From the NCBI RefSeq assembly GCF_032854445.1, contig NC_088304.1:434001-498000 (forward strand): DNA of 64,000 nucleotides. The letters are read 5' to 3'. Position numbers and translations under genes: made by a program. This document shows positions 12,550 through 23,106 of this stretch, piece by piece. Each line of letters begins with the position of its first letter. Position 1 is the stretch's first letter. The stretch is from Liolophura sinensis. Its lineage: Eukaryota > Mollusca > Polyplacophora > Chitonida > Chitonidae. Under the pieces are notes generated by a model, which did not search any database, was not told the DNA's origin, and saw only the letters and a program-made list of their open reading frames with translations.

Positions 12550-12705
12550 CCTCTCCGGCTGTACGTGGGAAGGTCTTCCAGCAACCTGCGGATGGTCGTG
12601 GGTTTCCGCCGGGCTCTGCCAGGTTTTCACCCACCATAATGCTGGCCGCCGTCGTATAAGTGAAATATTCTTGAGTACGGGCGTATAACACCAATCAAAA
12701 AAAAA
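12550..12705 (+). mobile_element. SINE1 inside the 25-bp array, copy 1
   Basis: 5'-truncated, from cctctccggctgtacgtgg through ctggccgccgtcgtataag to a poly-A tail. It is flanked by tctattgttattgt on both sides (12536-12549 and 12706-12719), taken from the array and consistent with a target-site duplication. Confidence 0.9.
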
Positions 12706-13192
12706 TCTATTGTTATTGTGACATCTGTCTATTGCTGTTATTGTGACATCTGTCTATTGTTGTTATTGTGACATCTGTCTATTGCTGTTATTGCGACATC
12801 TGTCTATTGTTGTTATTGTGACACCTGTCTATTGCTGTTATTGTGACATCTGTCTATTGCTGTTATTGCGACATCTGTCTATTGTTGTTATTGTGACACC
12901 CTGTCTATTGCTGTTATTGTGACATCTGTCTATTGCTGTTATTGTGACATCTGTCTATTGTTGTTATTGTGACATCTGTCTATGGCTGGTATTGTGACAC
13001 CTATCTATTGTTGTTATTGTGACATCTGTCTATTGCTATTACTGTGACATCTGTCTATTGCTGTTGTTGTGACATCTGTCTATTGCCGTTATTGTGACAT
13101 CTGTCTATTGCTGTTATTGTGACACCTGCATATTTTTGTTATTGTGACATCTGTCTATTGTTGTTATTGTGACATATGTCTATTGTTATTGT

Positions 13193-13347
13193 CCTCTCCG
13201 GCTGTACGTGGAAGGTCTTCCAGCAACCTGCGGATGGTCGTGGGTTTCCGCCGGGCTCTGCAGGTTTCCACCCACCATAATGCTGGCCGCCGTCGTATAA
13301 GTGAAATATTCTTGAGTACGGCGTATAACACCAATCAAAAAAAAAAT
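13193..13347 (+). mobile_element. SINE1 inside the 25-bp array, duplicated copy
   Basis: Same insertion, same truncation point and same flanking units as 12550-12705. It differs by single-base losses in short runs (ggg to gg and similar). This is a duplicate made with the array, not a second insertion. Confidence 0.92.
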
Positions 13348-13612
13348 CTATTGTTATTGTGACATCTGTCTATTGCTGTTATTGTGACATCTGTCTATTG
13401 TTGTTATTGTGACATCTGTCTATTGCTGTTATTGCGACATCTTGTCTATTGTTGTTATTGTGACACCTGTCTATTGCTGTTATTGTGACATCTGTCTATT
13501 GCTGTTATTGCGACATCTGTCTATTGTTGTTATTGTGACACCTGTCTATTGCTGTTATTGTGACATCTGTCTATTGCTGTTATTGTGACATCTGTCCATT
13601 ACTGTTATTTTG

Positions 13613-14320
13613 AAAAAAACCTAAATGGCTATACCGTTGTTTTCCAACGGATGAAACATACCCTCGGAATACTAGCTTTCAACATTTGTAGCCCTATTAG
13701 TTCTGTTCAGTACGGTACACTGCATCCTTAATATGTAATGCTTTATATGAAATAAGGACTATATGAAATAAGGAAAGCACCATGGCCATGGGACAAAGAT
13801 AAACATTTCTTCGTACTTGTATACCCGACTTGCGAACTTGCAAAACTTAACTGAGTAATATTAAAAAATCGATTCTTAGATATTAATCTTTCCACGACAA
13901 AAGCAACTCATAAATAAAAGGTTATGCAACTGCACACATTGTAGGTTAAAAGTCGTTTCCTGAATCCTTGTTGAAAACTTGTCATTCGCGAGGAAAATGG
14001 CACTCGACATTTGTGTTCGTTTGAATTAAAATCTATGTGCTTTGAATCGATCCACAGATAACCCTTGACTGTCGTGCAAAGTACCATAATGGCCCGCAAT
14101 AACCGGTTTAATAAGCCTCTGTAATCTCCAACAGCTGCAGGCTTTCAATCTTCAGGTTACCTCTACATTTATGTCTTACCGTGACCTTTTCCCGAGGATT
14201 CTCGCGAAACATTGCTTGTTATATTTAGAAACGTGCTGGCTCTATATAACTGGTGTTTAGATGTGAGTTGTTATTTGTCGGATGCTGGTATATTAACAAG
14301 GGTTTCAGAGTTGCACAGGC
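13613..14320. other. No recognisable gene
   Basis: No recognised coding or repeat content. Confidence 0.5.
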
Positions 14321-14324
14321 CGTT

Positions 14325-14510
14325 CATTTAATACAAGCGTCAAGTCCGACATTCCTATACCATTCGTAGTCGTAAAGGGCGTTCCAAGTCGATAATCGCA
14401 AGATCCATTTCCACAACAACGTTTAACACTAACTCCCAAAGACAAAGTTATGTAAGAAATTATACAAATAAGAAATAAAGCCCGTAACACACAAGAGAGT
14501 TTTCAATGAT
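14325..14510 (+). repeat. Dispersed repeat C, copy 1
   Basis: Contains gggcgttccaagtcgataat and cgcaagatccatttcc, matching 17.52-17.61, 28.93-28.99, 53.59-53.67 and (reverse) 56.2 kb. A 61-codon minus-strand frame across it looks like a secreted Cys-containing peptide, but that part is just this repeat read backwards. Confidence 0.55.
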
Positions 14511-14589
14511 GCCGAGCAGACAATGAATATTCCAGGCATGAATTCCATATCAAAGTTCAAATTCATAGTCCGTGAATGAGTTCCATGTC

Positions 14590-14710
14590 AAATAACAATT
14601 AAACAAGTATCTCAGTCGCGCTTTCATTACAACTGTTCATAAAGGCATCATGCTGATGTAATTAGCATGGCAACCTTAACGGCCCCTAGCCCCAGGTTAA
14701 GCGGTATTAG
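14590..14710 (+). repeat. Dispersed repeat B, copy 2
   Basis: acaagtatctcagtcgcgct, then ttcattacaactgttcat and cccaggttaagcgg, as at 5.03-5.16 kb. It follows repeat C here. Confidence 0.6.
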
Positions 14711-14821
14711 ATACAGTTTGAAAATGACGAGCGTTACAGACCCTACCCGATCAGATTATGATTCAAAAGTAACGGACGATTACGTCTTTCCCGTTAATAT
14801 GTAAAGATCTCATGCTACAAG

Positions 14822-14965
14822 AGGCGCCATCTACGATGTTACACATGACATACAAGATAGACGGTTACACTGGGTAACCCGCGCCATCTATGTTGTTTAC
14901 ATACCATGTACGTGATAGATATGTACATAGGGATAACAGCGCCGTCTATGTGGTTGATCACAATG
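14822..14965. repeat. 57-bp tandem repeat, 2.3 copies
   Basis: gcgcc(a/g)tctat starts at 14824, 14881 and 14939, giving units of 57-58 bp. It overlaps the 3' end of the frame at 14839-15306. Confidence 0.6.
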
Positions 14966-15306
14966 AAGATCGCTAGAGATTCTGAACACTCCTGTCCATA
15001 CCTGCCAGCGAGAGTGTTATATTCATTGTAAAATTTGAGAAACTTAGAAGGAAGACGTTTGATGGAGTATCCTTGACAAACTAGTTTTTGAACTAGCAAC
15101 TTGTGACGCAGATTAAAGTCATCACAATTAACGCAAGATCTGACAAATGCTACAAGGTGAGATATGTATAAGCCATATGCAGGACCCTTTGGTACATTGC
15201 TATCTAAATAAGGATAATTTACAATATCAAAATTGAAATTATCCCTTTTGTCGTAAAGGCGGCGTGAAAGGAGACCTTGTCCGTCTTTGTACAGATATAG
15301 ATCCAA
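14839..15306 (-). pseudogene. Reverse-transcriptase-associated mobile-element protein remnant
   Basis: A 155-codon minus-strand frame. Its first 90 residues carry a pattern I recognise from retroelement proteins common in aquatic invertebrates: NNYLDLYL just upstream in frame, then RLYDKRDNFNFDIVNYPY, LDSN, PAYGLYISHLVAFVRSC and FLKFYN. In that family this lies just after the reverse-transcriptase palm. Here no palm (YxDD) can be seen upstream, and the residues after about 95 come from the 57-bp tandem repeat, so the piece is broken at both ends. Which retroelement class it belongs to is uncertain. The frame itself is seen directly; the family link is from memory of the motif pattern. Confidence 0.5.
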
Positions 15307-17230
15307 ATAATTGTTTTTAACTGGTAATCAACAGGTAATATATTAATTTTAGATGTCAAACGAATCTAAATAAAAGCTACACAATATATTCATGTCTATG
15401 ACATTGTTACTGGATAGAGGCTGCAATAATCAGCATATCCGAAAAAAACTCCCACTTGGTATAAGTCAGAAAGTATGAGCAATGTTCAGCACAATGAATA
15501 CACTGGCCGTGATTGATATAGCAAAAATCACCATAAGTGGCTGCTCTCCATTATTCAGTACAAAGCAATTGCACTGCGTTGCTTATCGCCATTTTCATAT
15601 ATTGCATCATTATCAATAGGATACCATATAATGGGCGTTACTACGTACTTACCCATTTGACCAGACTTACTGTTTTCACCAGATTTAGTGTTTTACTTTA
15701 TCTGTTCCACCTGTATGGCAATCACTATTCTTTCTTAAAATATATTATGTGCTCTGGTTTTACTCTTTGTTGTAGTCTTTCATATTTCAGAAGACACTAT
15801 TGATTTATTTTATACATAATTATCAACGTACAAGTAGTCTCTAGAATGGTTTCTTGTACAGCGGCTATTAGGCGTATAGGTGGAAGAACAGAAGTAAGCC
15901 ACCACTCTGGAACACGAATCTAAAAAAAAAGCTGACCTAAAGCCACAGTCAAACTAGCAACCTGGTTGGTTAGGGTCAAATCGGCTGCAGCGCGTACAAC
16001 GTTTAAATAGACGAATGAGCCAGGAAGATCCCAAATTTCAATGAAGTTCGCAAACAGAAGCAAATATCAGCATTATAATCTTACTATTATGTATATGCAT
16101 TTGACTGTTTCCAGAAGACACCATAGTCTCTAATCCAGCTCTTGCCGCCTCAACTGTCGGTTTAAGTCTGCATATTTGTCAACTACCCGGCGAAGAGCGG
16201 TGTTTTAATCCCTGGTTCACTGGACTATATTTCACTCAAGGCGTCTTTGTATATTCCTTCATATCCAGAATCATGTTATGTTAACAACGAAGGCGAAAAA
16301 GTGTCTGCACAATATATCGAAAAGAAAACGTATATGATATTCGTGTAATAGCGAAATACTGTTCGATACGAATATGTTGAACTCAATCAACCTGACATTG
16401 GTATGGAGGAGATTAATGTTGTAATTAATTTCTGCAGACAATTGCAAGGTTTTCATATGTGGATTTTCTTGGCATTTAAAACGTCCGAGCTATAGCGATT
16501 GATACTTATTTCAACAGACAAATGTTCTCCATTTCTCAAATAATCCCAAATGGATTGTTACCACCTCAGGTAACGCAAATATAATATTACATCCAGTCGT
16601 ACTTATTCATTCATTTTCATTGTGGGCATTGCATGAGGGAATTAGATCTTGGTACCTGGTCTAGTATCCCGGAAAGTTCTTTCGAGGCCTTTTTCCCACT
16701 TGTTCTTGTCCGCGCCACTTGACTCCATGGCCCTTGATGGTCGACATAGCGCCAGTATGATATTTACGTTATAAAGTATGGATTTTGTTATAAACCTACT
16801 GAGGCTTTTAAAACTGGGAATTTTATCTTAAGTTGGTAACCTGGGTTTTAGAACGCCAGCGTGCATGGTTAATGTATTGGCCTTTCAGAAGGACGAAAGG
16901 AAAATGCGACATTAAGTCAAGCTGTGACACGTGGCCAATGTTTTTTTTCTTGCGCCAAATGCTAACTTCAGCCATTCAGAGTATCACTGAGACAGATATT
17001 ACATCACAGGAAAAACGACTTGCATCACAGCTGGGACGTGCTGAGATTTACGTGCCTCGTAAAATCAATAGCTATTGTTACCAGGGACAAAGTCATAATG
17101 TAATAAACGATGGTTTATAAACAAGCATGTTTTCTTCTGAAGCACGCTGATTAAAACTATTTTCTGCTTCATTCGTTCTGATATACTTGTAAAGAGGTTT
17201 ATCGATTGCTCTATATATTTTACACCTTTT
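15307..17230. other. No recognisable gene
   Basis: Short frames only (88 codons at 15537, 95 codons at 16833). None shows a recognisable motif. Part of 15310-15450 may be the upstream extension of the retroelement remnant but carries stops. Confidence 0.5.
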
Positions 17231-17248
17231 GAAAACCGTTGAAACAAA

Positions 17249-17359
17249 TTTATTTATTTATTTGATTTGAGCTTTACGTCTACTCAAGACTGTTTCTCTT
17301 ACACGACGAAGGCCAGCATTATGGTGGGGGGGGGGGGGGGGAGGGAGGGGGAACTTGAG
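17249..17359 (-). mobile_element. SINE1 fragment with 18-bp TSD
   Basis: Tail (tttatttatttatttgattt) and central block (cgaaggccagcattatggtg), ending in a G-rich run. It is bounded by an 18-bp duplication with one mismatch, gaaaaccgttgaa(a/g)caaa, at 17231-17248 and 17360-17377. Confidence 0.85.
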
Positions 17360-17514
17360 GAAAACCGTTGAAGCAAAGCTTGGACAGACATGACTTGAAA
17401 TGAAAGGTTGAAAAGACAGATACTGATGCATTAAAAGTGTATATTTGTATTGAATGAAAAGTCGAATGTTTGAAGTCACGGCAGGTACTAGGGAAAGAAA
17501 TGAATGATTGACGT

Positions 17515-17612
17515 TTAATCTGTGTATCGAAGCTGACATTCGTATACCAGACGTCAACCAATAAGGACGTTCCGGGTCAATATCACAAAGCCCATTCCAG
17601 TTCAACGCCACA
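17515..17612 (+). repeat. Dispersed repeat C, copy 2
   Basis: attcgtataccagacgtcaa, then ccaataaggacgttccggg, close to 53.59 kb and (reverse) 56.2 kb. Confidence 0.6.
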
Positions 17613-18309
17613 TTGGCATACTATCACCCATACGGTTGAGGGAACATCTTGGAACCAGACACATTTAATATATTTGGCCTGCAGAATCAAAAAAGTACAC
17701 GGGGCGCATTTAGAATCAGTAGAGAAGGCAAACAAAACGGGAAATTCGAAAATCACGCTAAATATTTTTCTACAAATGGGTATTTTGTATAAAACTTTAT
17801 CCTGAAAGATAGTGTCTGTTAAATATTTCATTACAACATTGTTAACGACGTGGTTCTACAGTGAAATATAAGGCCAAGGTTCTGAAACTCTTCTCTCCAC
17901 CAGGATAGGTTTCATAGAGGCATCACTACGGATCAAGAGGAGCAACCATGGAAATTCCAGTGGATAAATACAGTACAAGCCCTGCACACAGGTGAGTGAC
18001 AGTAAGCATTTTAAGTCAAGTGGATGGATCGCGCGAGGCACGGGTTTCTCTAACTAGTCTAATTAGTAAATTTTCCTGTTCCCATAGTTTGCTCAGCGTG
18101 AGCGATAGGCAGGATTCTCTCACAGTTTGCGGAGCGTTGGCGAAAAACGGTCGATGACTCTCTTGTGACCGTTTGCAGAGTCTATCGTTGGTTTGAATCA
18201 CAATGTGGCGTTCATAATAATAGGTTGCATGTGGGAAGTACGTCAGTAACTTGCCGAAGCCGAATGGTTTATCCCGGACACCTTGTAACATTATAAAAGG
18301 CCACTAACC
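17613..18309. other. No recognisable gene
   Basis: No recognised content. Confidence 0.5.
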
Positions 18310-18399
18310 GGTGAATATAATAGGCTCACATCTTCTCGGGTTTTGTGAGAGGCAATTGGGTAGCGACAGCTGCCTGGGAATAATTCTAATAAAACTAGA

Positions 18400-19440
18400 A
18401 CTAGATTCACAGGGTGTTACCAGAGTTAAACGCTTCACTACGAAGAAATCTGGTAACATCCTTAAACTAAATACATAAACTCCATTCCGTCGTATAGCTA
18501 CATTTGTCCGTATAAGGTTAACAAGGATTTATATATCCCTAACCTGATACGTTGTTTCAATTGCCAAAACTTTGGTCACCGAAAGGGGCAATGAAAAACT
18601 AAACTGGTTTGCTTCCGATGCGGCAGTAAAGGCCATCATGGTTTCGACCGTAGCAACACAGTTGAGTGTTGTATTCATTTATTTATTTCACTGGTGTACT
18701 CAAGAATATTTCACTTGTACGATGGCTGCCAGCATTATGGTGGGTGAAAACAAGCAGAGCCCGGGGGAAACTCACGACCATCCGCAGGTTGCTGCCGGAC
18801 CTTCCCACGCAGTTGTGTGTTGCAATTACGGTGGAGATCACATGGTCTCCTCTAGTGACTGTCAACCTTTCTTTAATGAAAAACAAATAATAAATTTAAA
18901 ACTTAAGAAAATATATCGTACAAGGAGGCATGTAAGTTAATGTCACCCTCGAATACTTCACTGCAGACATCGTTTGCCAATGTGTCAGGCGAGTAGCAAC
19001 TCTTGCTACTCAAACTTCATTGACTTGATCCATTGGAAACGACAACCCTAGTTCTGTTACTGTGCTACTTTCGGCTGAACTTAGTTCTGGCTTAGCCCAT
19101 GACTACTTTAATACAACAAATAAAACAAGTAAAGAGTACCGAAAAAACTGATAAAGCTGAACCCAATCCTGTTAAAACCAATAATGACAAAAACAGGTCC
19201 AAAAACAAACCTCAAAGCAATAATAACAAAACTTATAAACGTAGTTCGCCCACAGAGCGTCCCTCAAAGGCTAGTAGGATCCTGTAAAGACATTTACTAG
19301 GTTTGGATCGTTGGTCCTTCAACATCAGATGCGGAATACATCTCCCGCACCAGGGGGATCTTCGTGCTGATCTCCAAGAAAGGTTCGTCCTCGGTCCAAA
19401 CATAAAGGGAAATCTCCTATTCGCCTCCCTCCATAAGGGT
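18400..19440 (+). pseudogene. LINE copy b ORF1 (gag-like zinc-knuckle protein), remnant
   Basis: Corresponds to residues about 157-312 of the better ORF1 at 47.4-48.4 kb. QGVTRVKRFTTKKSGNILKL opens it, followed by zinc-knuckle text (CFNCQNFGH, VCFRCGSKGH). A SINE1 then splits the third knuckle, which resumes as CCNYGGDHMVSSSDC. Further on, LIQQIKQVKSTEK and a lysine/asparagine-rich linker (19099-19287) match the region just 5' of ORF2. In-frame stops occur in several places. ORF1 proteins of this type bind the element RNA. This one cannot be made intact. Confidence 0.8.
18672..18809 (-). mobile_element. SINE1 inserted in LINE zinc-knuckle coding sequence
   Basis: 5'-truncated copy from a tattcatttatttatttcac tail to accttcccacg. 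It is flanked by a 13-bp duplication with one mismatch, cagttg(a/t)gtgttg, at 18659-18671 and 18810-18822. The uninterrupted site can be read in the homologous LINE at about 47.6 kb, so both boundaries are verified by comparison. Confidence 0.93.
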
Positions 19441-19663
19441 CTATATATGACAGTGGAATTATCAATGTTTTAAGGTAAATTTTATTGAAATAACAAAGCG
19501 AATACTACTGCCTTTTGTCTTCAGGGGCCGGTTGTTTTAAAGTATATTAGATAATACTGGTATTAAATATTAAACCAGGTTTAAACCGAGTCGAGTGGTC
19601 TTGGCTAAATCAATTACTTAAACTGGTAGCTCAAACGTTAAATAAACTGGTATTAGCTTATAC

Positions 19664-19714
19664 CGGTTTTAAGCTGAGTGAGTGAGTGAGTGCTTAGGGT
19701 CGGTTTTAAGCTGA
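19664..19714 (-). mobile_element. SINE2 micro-insertion (23 bp) with TSD
   Basis: The sequence gtgagtgagtgagtgcttag plus ggt (19678-19700) is just the extreme 3' end of SINE2 (compare 59.70 kb). It sits between exact 14-bp duplications cggttttaagctga at 19664-19677 and 19701-19714. This is what an extremely 5'-truncated retrotransposition would look like. Confidence 0.75.
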
Positions 19715-19887
19715 AGAGTGGTCTTAGCTGTCCAATTTTCGCTATCTAATTTTCCCATAATTCCTTATCGGTCATTACACATCTTGTAAATTCCTTATCG
19801 GTCATTACACTTCATGTAAATGTAAGCAAACAAACATGGTAACTGTCACAGAGATCGAGCCCTGAGGCTTCCAGAACGGGGGGGGGG

Positions 19888-21029
19888 AGAATTTTTAGCG
19901 ACAGGAGGAGTATATGATTTTTGAGTTTGTTGAAAGTTACAAACCAACACTGAAATGCCAAGGTTCAATAATGTAACCACGAACAAGAGAAAAATCGAGT
20001 TGTGGAAGGAGCTTACAGCCAGGCTGAATGCGATGGGCTGGGCCAAACGTTCATGAACCCGGTTAAGAGCAAATGGAAAAACATGCTCTCTAAATCTAAG
20101 AAGGTGGTCGGGGAACACCGTGCCCAACAGAGGCGCACCGGCGGGGGGCCTACACCGAATGCCGTAGGTGACATGTCACAGATAATTTAGCACTCGAATG
20201 AGTGGTCTCCGTGGTATTCCGGTGAGTGATGAACGGGCATTTGATACGAGAAACTGAAAACCATTTTAAGTGAGAAATTGGCTTTGTTGCACCAACTTTA
20301 CGATGACAGGCCTTGCTGTTGGCCGAGGGAAACGACCTAATTTTGTCGTTCATAACTAGGTCAACATGACAAATATTTTCCGCCTACCGGTGGCCTCCAC
20401 AGAAGGCTAAACCAGTCGATACATTGTTTTGTTGAGCGTAGTCACGTGATGAGGCCTACATTTTATTTTCTAGCATAAATTAATAAAACATGGCTACTAT
20501 TTATACATAAAATTCAAGTAAACTTATCTCTCTGGTGGGCTGGTTCTGCCCTCCCAAATTTGCCCGTAACACTTTATCGATTGTATTAGTCTCCATTACA
20601 TGTACATCGTTGGTTTCGCTATGCGGTCTAGGTATTGAGACCGGGGAGGAAAATACTGCCACCAACATCGAGTTTAGTTTTCTGAACGAAGACGACATGT
20701 GTTTGGAGTAAGGAAAAGTGTTAGACACTGTTGTTGACTTTGTACAAATTGCCCCTGAAGTTGTAACGGCGCCTCCATCAGTTTCTGTACGTGCATTATC
20801 TGTCAGCACAGAGCCTATTGAACCCCTTCAACCGGAGCCCACCAGACCTGCTATAAGTGCCACTGCCAATGCTAAGTCAAAGAGGGTGAGCATACAAGAC
20901 ATCAACGCCTTGCAGTACCAGGATTTGCCTCAAGACGAGCTGCGCTTGAAGCAAAAGAATGTAAATTTGAAACTGGAGCAGACTAAGCTAGAATCAAAAA
21001 TTTTGAAGAGGCAACTTTCGGAGGAATAG
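19888..21029 (+). pseudogene. Harbinger Myb/trihelix-like DNA-binding protein, two exons
   Basis: Exon 1 encodes a domain of the kind found in Harbinger accessory proteins and NAIF1. FEFVESYKPTL is followed in a shifted frame by NVTTNKRKIELWKEL, ARLNAMGWAKR, then after a one-base loss near 20054 VKSKWKNMLSKSKKVV, GEHRAQQRRTGGGPTP. A GT-AG intron (20222-20631) fits: RMSGLRGIPG joins IETGEENTATN in phase across it. Exon 2 (20632-21029) is open except for one TAA at 20709-20711 and ends in a charged coiled-coil-like helix (DELRLKQKNVNLKLEQTKLE). In active elements this protein helps bring the transposase to the DNA ends. At least three frameshifts and one stop make it dead. The intron is inferred from the splice signals and from phase. 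Confidence 0.75.
20222..20631 (+). other. Probable intron of the Harbinger Myb-like gene
   Basis: Donor g|gtgagt at 20221/20222, acceptor ctag| at 20630-20631. Removing it keeps the frame and yields a continuous IPG-IETG sequence. A polypyrimidine tract is not obvious. Confidence 0.55.
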
Positions 21030-21331
21030 GCCTTATATTTAATTTACAGCTTGTTAATCTGAATAATTAGTCGGAAATGTAAACTATGTGGATACATTTT
21101 TACTTTAAATAATTATTGTGTTACCCCAAAGTTTTTCCCTTTATTTATGTATATGTACGTACTTAACAATTTTTCACAATATTTCATTCTTATGATGGCT
21201 GTGGATATAAACATAAATTATTTCTTACACACTCACCGACTTAACATAAATTATGCCTTACATATCCAACGGCCGTGAAGGTGGATATAACTTGAATCCA
21301 TTGTTAATATCCTCAGCCGCTATATCAGCCA

Positions 21332-21599
21332 GGGGCCTCCGTGGCTGAGTCGGTTAGCGCGCTAGCGCAGCGTAATGACACAGGGCCTCCCACCAATGCG
21401 GTCGCTGTGAGTTCAAGTCCAGCTCATGCTGGCTTCCTCTCCGGCCGTAAGTTGGAAGGTCTGCCAGCAACCTGCTGATGGTCGTGGGTTTCCCCAGGGC
21501 TCTGCCTGGTTTCCACCCACCATAATGCGGGCCGCCGTCGTATAAGTGAAATATTCTTGAGTATGGCGTAAAACACCAATCAAATAAATAAATAATAAA
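21332..21599 (+). mobile_element. SINE1, full-length copy with TSD
   Basis: Type copy in plus orientation. The tRNA-like head, ggcctccgtggctgagtcgg (A-box), has a B-box at gtgagttcaagtccagc. A 170-bp body follows (ctgctgatggtcgtgggttt, gccgccgtcgtataagtg), then the conserved tail aatattcttgagtatggcgt and an (aaat)n end. It is flanked by an exact 11-bp duplication tatatcagcca at 21321-21331 and 21600-21610. Confidence 0.96.
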
Positions 21600-21610
21600 T
21601 ATATCAGCCA

Positions 21611-22857
21611 TGACCGCTAAGTGAACCAGAAGGTAGAACTGGTTGATCATATCTAAATATATCATACTTAAACATGGTCTTTAAACATTGTAATCACTCC
21701 TATGGTTTTTACTAAGCTAAATAAGAGAAATGCCTTTGTAATGGGCACACTTAACAGGAAAACATTTTAATGTCCATATTTTGGGTAGCTCAATTAAGCT
21801 AGCTTGCACACTGCTTTCAGCTATATTTTGGATTAAAATTCTCAATTGCTAAGATTTCTCTGAATGGGGACCTCACCATCTGTTACATTGTGAGAGACCA
21901 TCCCCATAAACATGTATAATTAAGTTCAGGCATTGTTTGTTTTAGCGAATTTTCTTACATTGCAGCTCAAACCTGGTGCCTATCTAGCACAGTGGTTTGT
22001 TTACAACTAGAAAAAAAACTTATACACATGTAAGTACAAATAAGAGTGAGTGATATTCAAAATGTGTGGAATGTTCTCAACCCGCTTCTGACAAAGACGA
22101 ATTTAAGAGGGATGTTTGAGGTGGCACAGGTCTAAATGCATGCGATTTTTGCTTGTCTTTAAAAACAAAAACGCTGATACCAGCAAAGTATGAAATGTAT
22201 GGACTAGGGCAAATAATAAAATCATATATTAAGTACGGCATAAAAGACCAGTCGAATAAATAATAAATGTTTTCTGATGTTTTCTACATTAACATTAACC
22301 TCCATTACAATGTTGATGAGCTGGTTTTTAATATTAGCCCATGCATGTCTACTGCCCTTTCAAACCACATGCTCTCGGCGTCTAAAATATAATGATATCC
22401 TTAAATCATGTGTATTTTCCCTGTTAAAAGCATCTTTGTCAGAATATAATTATGAACGTTTCAGCTACATCAATTTCACTCACTGCTTATCATGTTAGTG
22501 CCAGGATACATGCAGATTTGTTTCTTCTAGCTCTACACACATCAGTGCTACTGCTGAATTGAGTTAATTTTTATGCTTTTATCAGTCGAGGCTAAATTAT
22601 ACCATGTTAGCTTTCATGAAATCACTTATAATTACACTGCCTAAAATGAAAGGATCATTCAGTCACAAATTAAATTTTGGTCAAGGGCTTTGTTTTTTTA
22701 CTTCTTCTGATGGATAGTGAAGCGCACCCAGGTAATTCTGCCACTTTCGTAAAACCATGAGTAAATTCATTTTAAAGTGATCTGCTTACCAAACCCACAA
22801 TAACACTGGTGTAATGCTTTATATAGTAGCATGAGGTAAGGCCCCTTGTATTACATA
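21611..22857. other. Harbinger interior without recognised genes
   Basis: AT-rich interior sequence of the Harbinger element. A 73-codon frame at 22277 shows no family motif. Confidence 0.5.
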
Positions 22858-23094
22858 CGGTCGCTGTGAGTTGAAGTCCAGCTCATGCTGCCTTCCTCTC
22901 CGATTGTACCTGTGAAGATCTCACAGCAATCTGTGGGTGGTCGTGGGTTTCCTCCGGGATCTGCTCGGTTTTCTCGCACAACAATGCTGACCGCCGTCGT
23001 ACAAGTGAAATATTCTTGAGTACGGCGTAAATCACAAATCAAATAAATAAATAAATAAATTACAATCCTCATGTCCACCAATCAAATAAATAAA
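22858..23094 (+). mobile_element. SINE1, 5'-truncated, with duplicated tail
   Basis: Starts at the B-box (cggtcgctgtgagttgaagt) and ends with two tail blocks: (aaat)n, then a short non-SINE stretch and a second ccaccaatcaaataaataaa. It is flanked by an exact 12-bp duplication ttgtattacata at 22846-22857 and 23095-23106. Confidence 0.92.
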
Positions 23095-23106
23095 TTGTAT
23101 TACATA

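Larger units (their letters stand above)
12150..13612. repeat. 25-bp minisatellite, about 46 units
   Basis: Head-to-tail 25-bp units (gtgacatctgtctattgctg plus ttatt). The array is interrupted by two SINE1 copies. Variant units (tatggctggtattgtgac, ctgcatatttttgtt) occur in the same order in both halves, which shows that a 643-bp block was duplicated. Confidence 0.95.

Noticed and set aside
12150-13612. CRISPR-like regular repeats
   Set aside because: Units are contiguous with no unique spacers, and the context is eukaryotic transposon-rich DNA. The same applies to the arrays at 34.66, 42.6, 48.96 and 56.98 kb.
14305-14490. 61-codon minus-strand frame with a signal-like hydrophobic start followed by adjacent cysteines, resembling a small secreted peptide
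   Set aside because: The Cys-containing part is the reverse of dispersed repeat C, which recurs at 17.5, 28.9, 53.6 and 56.2 kb without a conserved frame. No evidence of a real peptide gene.
17258-17611. 117-codon minus-strand frame with a Pro run
   Set aside because: It is SINE1 plus the adjacent G-run plus repeat C read in reverse.
18683-18890. Frames of 67-74 codons across the SINE at 18.7 kb
   Set aside because: Translations of SINE1 and of shifted LINE text. The same short SINE-derived frames recur at 21.4, 22.9, 36.2 and 52.2 kb.
21332-21420. tRNA gene (A-box and B-box present)
   Set aside because: It is the tRNA-derived head of SINE1, with a SINE body, an (aaat)n tail and target duplications. 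The same reasoning applies to 59473-59550 (SINE3) and the head of SINE2 at about 60010-60060.
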